Positions 54,995 through 61,715 of a stretch of DNA of 61,715 bases are shown here, in pieces. The stretch's first letter is position 1; every line of letters begins with the position of its first letter. Position numbers and translations under genes: made by a program. Source of the stretch: Nostoc sp. CMAA1605 (GTDB taxonomy: Bacteria; Cyanobacteriota; Cyanobacteriia; Cyanobacteriales; Nostocaceae); contig NZ_PJIZ01000028.1 in NCBI RefSeq assembly GCF_021596505.1, positions 1 to 61,715 on the forward strand, in the 5' to 3' direction. The notes under the pieces are model-generated. The model did no database searches. It saw only the letters and a list, made by a program, of their open reading frames with translations, and was not told where the DNA came from.

Positions 54995-56463
54995 TCATTC
55001 CAAGCGATCTCGCTGCTGCTGACGTGCTTGGAGTTTGAGCAGAATTTCGGCGTGCATCTCACGAGTAATGGGGTAAAAATAGGTGAGGATTAAACCTATA
55101 ATGAGAGCGATCGCAGGTATTGGGCCGATAGAAACACGAATCACCTCTAACACAGCATTTGGTTGTACTGGGATAGGAATATTTGTTGTGGGTTTAATAT
55201 AGCCGGCTGTACCTAACCTTTGTAAAACGATATTCACCGCCAAGCCTAAACAAATTTTTTGGATAAAGACAATGAAACTATAAAAAATACCTTCCCTTCT
55301 TTGTCCGGTTTTGAGTTCGTCTAATTCAATTACATCAGGTAACATTGACCAAGGTACAAGGTAAGCTGTAGACACCCCAAAACCTGCCATGATGGCAAAA
55401 ATATACATCAGGGTGACTTGACCAGGCTGTAAAAAAAATAACCCACCTTGGGCGATAATCCATATACTCACACCCATGTAATATACAACTTGTTTACCAA
55501 CCCGCTTACTGATCGCACTCCAGACAAACAGCATTGACATTGCAGTACCTTGGACTGCCAACAATACTAAATTAAAATGCCAAGATGGTAATCGCATCCA
55601 ACTGACAACAAAGTAAGGAATAATACTAGCCGTCAACTGCACACTCAACCAGGAACACAAATAAATCCCGACGACAAACAAGAAAGGACGATTAGTAAAA
55701 ACAATTTGGAGTTGCTTCAATAAGGGAATTGATACCGTCTGTTCCATTTGGGGATGTAACTTAGCCATTGCTTTAGCACGGTTTTTTGTTCCCCAAACAC
55801 ACCAATACAAAGGAAACACCGAAACAACTGCACAAATAGCACCCAAGACTATGTATTGTAGTTGTTTATTTTGCGGAATGATTAAGGAAATCACCAACGC
55901 CAGCAAAACAGCAAAAATGCTTCCACCGATAGAAAAGAAAAAGCGAAAACTGTTGAGGCTAGTACGTTCGTCGTAGTCTTGTGTCAGTTCGGCGGTGAGG
56001 GCTGTATATGGTAATTGACAATAGTATAGAAAGCATTAAACAAAATTGAAACGATAGTATAAAACCAAAACAAGCCCCACTCGTTTACACTTTCATTACT
56101 ACTAAACTGAGGGACAACCCAGTTTAAAAAAAAGAAAATTCCAAAAGGAACTGCACCCCAAATCATCCAAGGATATCGCCTCCCCTGACTACTCTGAGTG
56201 CGATCGCTTAATACCCCCACCATTGGATCATTAATAGCATCCCATACTTTGCCGATGAGTTGGGTGAGTCCAGCTAACTCTGGTTTTAAACCCGCTACAT
56301 CTGTTAAAAAAGGTGACAAATAAGAAATTCCTATCATCGCTGTGATAGCTGTTCCCAAATCCCCAGCACCGAAAGCGATTTTAGTTTTCAAGTCGAGTTT
56401 TTCACTGACTTGATGCTTTTGGGAATAGTCATCAGCAGTAGAATCGTTCATAATGTCTTGCAC
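54995..56463 (-). pseudogene. GPH-family sugar/cation symporter (MFS), frameshifted
   Basis: Glycoside-pentoside-hexuronide type carrier, twelve transmembrane helices. The N-terminal frame (about 55984-56463) has KIAFGAGDLGTAI, WDAINDPMVGVLSDRT and RRYPWMIWGAVPFG, the family signature, and stops after FYTIVN. The second frame continues directly (LPYTALTAELTQDYDERTSLNSFRFFFS) through the C-terminal helices to 54995. One base is missing in AATTACC on the coding strand (about 56012-56015). Joined length is about 488 aa, normal for the family. Function in sugar uptake is inferred from family only. Confidence 0.9.
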
Positions 56464-56543
56464 TCATACTAAAATATGAAATTTGCGATCGCTTTGTTTA
56501 GCGTCAGCATCGCTTTTAGTATCACCTATAAAATACCTACCTT

Positions 56544-57053
56544 ATGCCAGACCTTTACGTTTCTTGGTCAGAGTATCACTATAAAATTGAGCAACTAGCG
56601 GCTCGTATTTATGACTCTGGTTGGGAATTTAATCAAATACTTTGTTTAGCCAGGGGCGGACTGCGTGTTGGTGATATCCTTTCTCGTATATATCAGCAGC
56701 CTTTGGCAATTTTAGCAACATCGTCTTACAGTGGTGCAGGCAAACAAGCTAGAGGTAAGTTAATTTTCTCCCGTCATTTAACCATGACCACGGAAACATT
56801 AGGTTCACGCATTCTAGTAGTTGACGATTTGGTAGACTCAGGAATTACACTCAAAGAAACTATCCCGTGGCTATACGAAAACACTACTACACCCATCGAG
56901 GAAATTCGTACCGCCGTCATTTGGTACAAAGCTTGCTCTATCTTTGCACCTAACTACTACATTGATTATTTACCTGATAATCCCTGGATTCGCCAACCTT
57001 TTGAACATTACGAAAATATCAGTCCCGCAGATTTGGCGGCAAAAGTGATGTGA
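56544..57053 (+). CDS. Phosphoribosyltransferase-family protein
   Basis: 169 aa. PRPP-binding motif LVVDDLVDSGITLKE near residue 92 and a PRTase fold start (SWSEYHYKIEQLAARI, CLARGGLRVGD). Such short xanthine/hypoxanthine phosphoribosyltransferase-like proteins act in purine salvage; the C-terminal WIRQPFEHYE is typical of the xanthine/guanine group. Divergent from the MFS gene, with no visible operon partner. Confidence 0.88.
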   Translation: MPDLYVSWSEYHYKIEQLAARIYDSGWEFNQILCLARGGLRVGDILSRIYQQPLAILATSSYSGAGKQARGKLIFSRHLTMTTETLGSRILVVDDLVDSGITLKETIPWLYENTTTPIEEIRTAVIWYKACSIFAPNYYIDYLPDNPWIRQPFEHYENISPADLAAKVM

Positions 57054-57177
57054 ATTGGGCATTGGGCATTGGGCATTGGGCATTGGGCATTGGGCATTGG
57101 GCATTGGGCATTGGACATTAGTATAAAATCTATCCCCTTATACCCTTATACCCTTACACCCCTATACCCCTACACCC
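57054..57177. repeat. 7-bp tandem repeats (GGGCATT class) and CCCTTATA/CCCCTACA units
   Basis: About nine GGGCATT copies at 57055-57115, then CCCTTATACCCTTACACCCC-type units at 57134-57176, filling the gap between the convergent phosphoribosyltransferase and adenylate cyclase genes. Confidence 0.93.
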
Positions 57178-59769
57178 CTATTTCTCCTGGAAAGTCCAAA
57201 CGCCTTCATCCCATTCGGTTGTTGTAGGTGGTGATTGTAACCAATGTTGACAACGTAAAAGATGTAACATGGCGGCTTTATCTTGATTATCAAAGGCTAA
57301 AACTTTGGCAAATTCGGCTCTAGCAGTAGTGAATTCTTGTTGGAGATAATATTCCCGACCTTTGTGATAATGTTCGATCACTTGTAGCTTTTCACTGTTG
57401 ATAGGGTCGGAACGTAAACCAACTAATTCATAGATAGCTACTGGTTCGTTTCTCCCTTTAACGCGAATATAATCTAATTCCCGCGCCCAGATTTTTTCTT
57501 GACAGGGTTTAAAGGTATTATCACTGAGAATAATGTCACAGCCGTATTGTTTGCTAACACTTTCTAAACGTGAACCTAAGTTGACACCATCCCCAATGGC
57601 CGTGAATTCCATCCGCTTACTAGAACCGATGTTACCACTAATGACGGTATCGGAGTTAATCCCAATGCCAATACTAATTCTGGGTTTATTAGCAGCGTAA
57701 CGACGTTGATTAAATTCTTGTAAGCGATGGCGCATTTCTATCGATGTTTGTACCGCCATCCAAGCGTGTTCTTCTAAGGGAAGAGGCGAACCGAACACGG
57801 CCATAATTGCATCACCGATATATTTATCGAGAGTCCCTTTGTGTTTAAATACAGCCTCTACCATTGATTCAAAATATTCATTCAGCATACTAACCACTTC
57901 TTCTGCTTCCAGATTTTCTGTCAAAGTGGTGTAGCCCCGAATATCGGAGAATAAAATCGAAACTTCTTTGCGATCGCCTCCTAGTTTAGCATCATCTAGT
58001 TTCAGCAATTCCTCGGCTAATTCTTGCGTCATGTAGCGATACATTGTACTTTTGAGGCGTTTTTCATCGCTAATGTCTTCCATGACTACCAACGCGCCAC
58101 CTACTTGGCTGGGATCATTGGCATTGGCGATTGTATTAATTGATAAGTTAATACTATGCTGTTCTGATTCGGCATCTACACTCAATAAGGTACGGTCAGG
58201 ATAATATTGCTGACGATGCTTGGGATCAGCACCGAGTAAAGCATCTTGACACCACCTACTAAAATCACCTTCTTTAATGGCGATCGCTTCACTCACTAAT
58301 TTACCTTCTATACGCTCTTCTTCGGCTAATCCCAATAACCGTTTCGCGCTTTCATTGGCTGCAATAATTGCACCTGATTTATCTGTGGAAATCACGCCAT
58401 TGGAAAGACTCCGCAGAATATCCCGTTGTAATTGTTCTTGTTGTTTGACCTTGGCAAATAATTGGGCGTTTTGTAATGCTACCCCAGCTTGAATGTTGAA
58501 AGCTTCCATAAATTCTTCGTCGTTGCGGTCAAAGCTAGCTTGGAAGCATTCCGGTGCTTTAGGCCAGTCAGCAGGGTTATAAGGTGGAAAATCTCCAGAT
58601 TTCTTTTTATTGACTAATTGTGTCACCCCAATTAACTCTTGATCAGCGTTAAATACGGGCATACACAGTAAACTACAGGTACGGTAGCCATTTTGCTGAT
58701 CCAAATATTTGGCGGTTTCTGAGTCTGAATGGTCGTATAAATCGAAGGGAATATTGAGTTTTTGACCGGATGCGGCGACTATTCCCACAAAACCCTTACC
58801 GATGGTCACGCGTAATTCTCTGGTTGAACCATCATCTTGGGTAATTTTTGTCCAGAGTTCATGGCGATCGCGGTCGATTAACCATAGTGTACTGCGATCG
58901 GCGTTCATTAATTCTTTGGCTTCATCCATCACCCTTTTGAGGGTGTCTTCTAAGTCCAGACTACTTTGACTTAGGGACTTTACCGCCTTCATCATCGCAG
59001 CTGCGGCTCTTTGTTTTTGTGTAGCGATGTAAAAAGAGCGAGACGATTCTAAAATCAGGCGAATAGAGGGGGCAAATTCTTGAAATAATTGCTCATCAGC
59101 ACCAGTAAAGCCTACAGGATCAACCCGTTCCGCCAGTGGTGCATCTGGTTGCTGTGTAGGTTTTAATTTATTGAGTAACTGTACTACCGCCACTAGTTGT
59201 CCTTGTTCATTGAGTAGCGGTAAGGCCAGCATAGTGTAAGTGCGATAGCCCGTGATTTTCTCTTGTTTTTGGGCAAATATCGACCGAGGGTCACTATAAA
59301 AATCAAAGGGAATATTTACCACCTGCTTAAAAGTCGCCACTTCCCCCGCAATTCCTTTATCGGCGGGAATGCGAATTTCTAAAGACCGTTTCCCCTCACC
59401 TTCTGCGACAATTGACCACAGTTCTTGTTTTTCCTCATCCAGCAAAAATATAGTTGTTCTGTCTGCTCCCAATAATTCCCCAGTTTTTAACGTAATCGAG
59501 TGCAACATTTCTTGCAGAATTGTCTCAAAACCCTGAGAATCCAACATGGACAGGGTTTGATGCACAATATGTAATTTCTGCTCAACTTCTGTAACAACTT
59601 GTTTAAAAGTGTCTTGCGTTAGGGGAGCTAGAAAGGTGGAAATAGTGCCTTTGCGTCGGGCTAGATTCCCGACAGGAGAAGCATTTACTGCTAAGGCCTG
59701 ATTTTCCTGGTTGTGAACACCAATCATCAAATCAGCTGTCTCCCCAAAACTACGCTGTTGCGCTGACAT
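57178..59769 (-). CDS. GAF-GAF-PAS adenylate cyclase (CyaB1/CyaB2 type)
   Basis: Class III nucleotide cyclase making cAMP. 863 aa. GAF-A about 70-240 and GAF-B about 265-440, each with the cyclic-nucleotide GAF signature NIPFD; a PAS domain about 455-570 (ISTDKSGAIIAANESAKRLLG); catalytic domain about 595-770 (metal Asp in LFSDIRGYT, second Asp in KYIGDAIMAVFG, substrate residues Lys in KYIGD and Thr in EFTAIGD, transition-state Asn/Arg in NLGSRLE). The Lys-Thr pair is the arrangement of Anabaena CyaB1. C-terminal TPR-like helices (about 790-850). Soluble. GAF-bound cAMP activates this family. No regulatory partner is adjacent. Confidence 0.94.
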   Translation of the reverse strand: MSAQQRSFGETADLMIGVHNQENQALAVNASPVGNLARRKGTISTFLAPLTQDTFKQVVTEVEQKLHIVHQTLSMLDSQGFETILQEMLHSITLKTGELLGADRTTIFLLDEEKQELWSIVAEGEGKRSLEIRIPADKGIAGEVATFKQVVNIPFDFYSDPRSIFAQKQEKITGYRTYTMLALPLLNEQGQLVAVVQLLNKLKPTQQPDAPLAERVDPVGFTGADEQLFQEFAPSIRLILESSRSFYIATQKQRAAAAMMKAVKSLSQSSLDLEDTLKRVMDEAKELMNADRSTLWLIDRDRHELWTKITQDDGSTRELRVTIGKGFVGIVAASGQKLNIPFDLYDHSDSETAKYLDQQNGYRTCSLLCMPVFNADQELIGVTQLVNKKKSGDFPPYNPADWPKAPECFQASFDRNDEEFMEAFNIQAGVALQNAQLFAKVKQQEQLQRDILRSLSNGVISTDKSGAIIAANESAKRLLGLAEEERIEGKLVSEAIAIKEGDFSRWCQDALLGADPKHRQQYYPDRTLLSVDAESEQHSINLSINTIANANDPSQVGGALVVMEDISDEKRLKSTMYRYMTQELAEELLKLDDAKLGGDRKEVSILFSDIRGYTTLTENLEAEEVVSMLNEYFESMVEAVFKHKGTLDKYIGDAIMAVFGSPLPLEEHAWMAVQTSIEMRHRLQEFNQRRYAANKPRISIGIGINSDTVISGNIGSSKRMEFTAIGDGVNLGSRLESVSKQYGCDIILSDNTFKPCQEKIWARELDYIRVKGRNEPVAIYELVGLRSDPINSEKLQVIEHYHKGREYYLQQEFTTARAEFAKVLAFDNQDKAAMLHLLRCQHWLQSPPTTTEWDEGVWTFQEK

Positions 59770-60152
59770 AGGTAATTTTTGATATAGCAGGATTGTAACT
59801 TTAAAGAATTTTTTATGTGTTGCTTTAGCAACTAGTATTGGACATTACCCACAGTGTAATCTGTTGTGAATTCCTCGTCATCCTGCTTTTCTCCTGTTTT
59901 CTCAATATTACTAACAGCTTGTTTTGTGTTTCAAATTTAACATAGAAAAAAATTCTACACGACTGAGATTTTTAGCGTGTAGTTAATAAGCATACTTTAA
60001 CATTCAAACTGTAGTTGACTTAAATAGTTATTAGATTTATGGGTGCCAATAGTATGATTCCCTATCACCAAGCTAAACTAACATTTCTCGGCCAAACTTG
60101 TGAAATGATGTACTTAATTGTCTGCATCCTTTAAAGATCAAGAGAGGTATCA
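59770..60152. other. Divergent intergenic region, nothing recognised
   Basis: About 380 bp, AT-rich, between the divergent cyclase and Rieske genes; it should hold both promoters. No repeat block and no open frame of note. Confidence 0.5.
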
Positions 60153-60503
60153 ATGAACTGGATTAAAGTTCTTCCCCAAGATGAACTGCCACCCAACGGA
60201 CGCAAAGTGGTAAAAGTAGAACAACGCAACATCCTTTTACTTCACCACAATAACCAAGTTTTCGCCGTAGAAAATTCCTGTCCCCATCTCAAATTACCCA
60301 TGCAAAAAGGGAAAATCACCGATGATGGGGCTATTGTCTGTCCCTTCCACCGCAGTGCTTTTGATTTATCCACCGGTAATCCCAAAGACTGGACTCCTTT
60401 CCCCCCTGGTATCGGTAAAGTAATGGGTATGATTTCCAAAGAAAAAGCTCTTTCCGTGTTTCCCACCCGTGTAGAAGAAGGTAGTATCTGGGTGGGAGTC
60501 TGA
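60153..60503 (+). CDS. Rieske-type [2Fe-2S] protein
   Basis: 116 aa single-domain ferredoxin. Cluster ligands CPHLKLPM (Cys-x-His near residue 47) and [10 protein letters not shown] (Cys-x-x-His near residue 68) with the usual spacing. Good ribosome site (AGAGAGG, 6 bases before ATG). No signal peptide and no oxygenase partner next to it, so electron partner unknown. Similar small Rieske proteins are common in cyanobacteria. Confidence 0.92.
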   Translation: MNWIKVLPQDELPPNGRKVVKVEQRNILLLHHNNQVFAVENSCPHLKLPMQKGKITDDGAIVCPFHRSAFDLSTGNPKDWTPFPPGIGKVMGMISKEKALSVFPTRVEEGSIWVGV

Positions 60504-60509
60504 TGTGAT

Positions 60510-60763
60510 TGGGGATTGGGGACACTTCGACAAGCTCAGTGCTTCGCTGGGGACTGGGGATTGGGGACTGGGGATTGGGGACTGGGGATTGGGGACTGGG
60601 GATTGGGGACTGGGGATTGGGAACTGTTCCCACCCTGAAAATGCTCATTAAAATTGTAGAGACGTTGTATACAACGTCTCTACTCAACACCCAGCACTCA
60701 GCACTCAGCACTCAGCACTCAGCACTCAGCACTCAGCACTCAGCACTCAGCACTCAGCACTCA
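60510..60763. repeat. Repeat cluster between Rieske and EF-G genes
   Basis: Three elements in 250 bp: GGGGACT/GGGGATT units with a short inserted palindrome (60510-60622), the 28-bp perfect palindrome identical to 18574-18601 (60656-60683), and about ten AGCACTC units (60690-60760). The last unit runs up to the stop codon of the EF-G gene. Confidence 0.95.
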
Positions 60764-61714
60764 CTACTCCCCACTCCTTCCTTGACGATAACAAGCAAAC
60801 TCCATTGAGAATGTCGCCATTCCGGCTGTGAGCGATCGCAAGTCGGTAGAATAACCAAACATCTGCACTAAGGGAACTTCCGCCTGAATTACGGAGTAAG
60901 TTTGCATGGTTTCTGAACCCAGCAATACACCGCGACGGGAAGACAAATCACCCTGGACTCGTCCCAAAAACTCGTTTGGTGTTTCCACTTCTACCAGCAT
61001 GATGGGTTCGAGGATGTAAGGTTTAGCTTGAGTTAACGCCTGTTCTAAGGCTTGATGGGCTGCGGCTCTAAAAGCTAATTCTGAAGAATCTACTTTATGA
61101 TAAGAACCACCATCTAACACGACTTTTACCCCTGTGACTGGGTAGCCTTCTAGCTGTCCTGATTGGATGGCTTCACGGAAACCTTTCTCACAGGCGGGGA
61201 TGAATTCTTTAGGAATTGCACCGCCGACTACCTGATTTTCAAACACAAAGGGTTCTGTGGTGGGTTCAATCCAGCCTTGGACATGGGCGAATTGACCAGA
61301 ACCACCGGATTGTTTTTTCAGTCGATAGTCAAAGTGAGCTTTTTGGCTGATGGTTTCCCGATAAGCTACCGCAGGCTGACCGACATAAACATCGGTGTTA
61401 TATTCTCGTTGCAGGCGTTCTACGTAAATTTCCAGATGTAATTCTCCCATCCCAGAAATTAAGGTTGTGCCTAATTCGGGGTCGATACTCAAGCGGAAAG
61501 TCGGGTCTTCCTTCTGGAAGCGGTGCAAGGCTTTAGCGAGGCGATCGCTATCTTCTTGTTTTTTGGGTGTAATTGACAGTGTAATCACTGGTTCGGGTAC
61601 ATACATCCCCTCTAGAGACACAAACGGTTCTCCACTACAGAAGGTATCACCAGAAGCACAATCTACACCCAACAGGGCGATAATATCCCCTGCTACCGCT
61701 TCTTTGATTTCTTC
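60764..61714 (-). CDS. fusA: Elongation factor G, C-terminal part (gene continues outside window)
   Basis: Translocation GTPase; only about 317 residues are inside the window, with no start. Visible: domain III (PKKQEDSDRLAKALHRFQKEDPTF, SGMGELHLEIYVERLQREY), domain IV (GGSGQFAHVQGWIEP, AIPKEFIPACEKGFREA, KVVLDGGSYHKVDSSELAFRAAAHQA) and domain V (LEPIMLVEVETPNEFLGRVQGDLSSRRG, LVQMFGYSTDLRSLTAGMATFSMEF). The frame is open to the edge (EEIKEAVAGDIIAL). Which of the EF-G paralogues this is cannot be told without the GTPase domain. The last residues (GRSGE) come from the edge of a tandem repeat. Confidence 0.9.
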   Translation of the reverse strand, partial: EEIKEAVAGDIIALLGVDCASGDTFCSGEPFVSLEGMYVPEPVITLSITPKKQEDSDRLAKALHRFQKEDPTFRLSIDPELGTTLISGMGELHLEIYVERLQREYNTDVYVGQPAVAYRETISQKAHFDYRLKKQSGGSGQFAHVQGWIEPTTEPFVFENQVVGGAIPKEFIPACEKGFREAIQSGQLEGYPVTGVKVVLDGGSYHKVDSSELAFRAAAHQALEQALTQAKPYILEPIMLVEVETPNEFLGRVQGDLSSRRGVLLGSETMQTYSVIQAEVPLVQMFGYSTDLRSLTAGMATFSMEFACYRQGRSGE

Positions 61715-61715
61715 C

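Overview
The window reads as chromosomal DNA of a filamentous, heterocyst-forming type cyanobacterium (Nostoc/Anabaena group). This rests on the dense GCGATCGC (HIP1) sites, the many 7-bp tandem repeat blocks (CCCCAGT, ACTCATT, GGGCATT, AGCACTC classes), and the gene content: a PatA-type response regulator, cyanobacteriochrome GAF domains, hopanoid genes, GAF-type adenylate cyclase and TPR-CHAT proteins. The genus is inferred; no rRNA or tRNA gene is visible.

Layout. 1-6822: a chemotaxis-like operon on the minus strand (PatA-type regulator, CheY, CheW, MCP, CheA), with CheA frameshifted and running off the window. 7588-13374: hopanoid side-chain genes (hpnH, frameshifted hpnA, divergent hpnG) around an RND efflux pump. 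13642-18285: a small secreted peptide, RNase Z, and a histidine kinase with three bilin-type GAF domains. 18624-33499: two paralogous export cassettes, each HTH regulator - C39-peptidase ABC transporter - HlyD adaptor - peptidyl-prolyl isomerase, all on the minus strand. Between them on the plus strand sit an unlisted 51-aa Gly-Gly peptide gene (26126-26281) and a TPR protein. 33576-48609: an exported protease island with an orthocaspase, two complete TPR-CHAT proteins, a truncated CHAT gene, a CHAT protein that lost both catalytic residues, a subtilisin-like protease and a TPR lipoprotein-size protein. 48942-61715: amidohydrolase, PPC-domain protein, Ser/Thr kinase with WD40 repeats, Tat-exported beta-carbonic anhydrase, frameshifted sugar-type MFS carrier, phosphoribosyltransferase, adenylate cyclase, Rieske protein and the C-terminal part of EF-G.

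How it may work together. The best candidate for an undescribed system is the double-glycine peptide with two complete secretion cassettes. Cleavage after the Gly-Gly would release a ten-residue, two-cysteine peptide. Cassette 2 lies 76 bp downstream of the orthocaspase gene on the same strand, so it may be co-transcribed with it. Four genes of the protease island share a promoter-like element with an invariant 17-bp spacer (TTGCAT or TTACAT, then ARATAT/C), and nearly all products carry export signals. I read this as an extracytoplasmic protease network under common control; the functional link to the peptide is inference.

Four genes (cheA, hpnA, the cassette-2 regulator, the MFS carrier) are broken by apparent single-base losses, three of them in runs of A, which looks either like assembly error or real slippage; a fifth gene (Uma2) has an in-frame stop.
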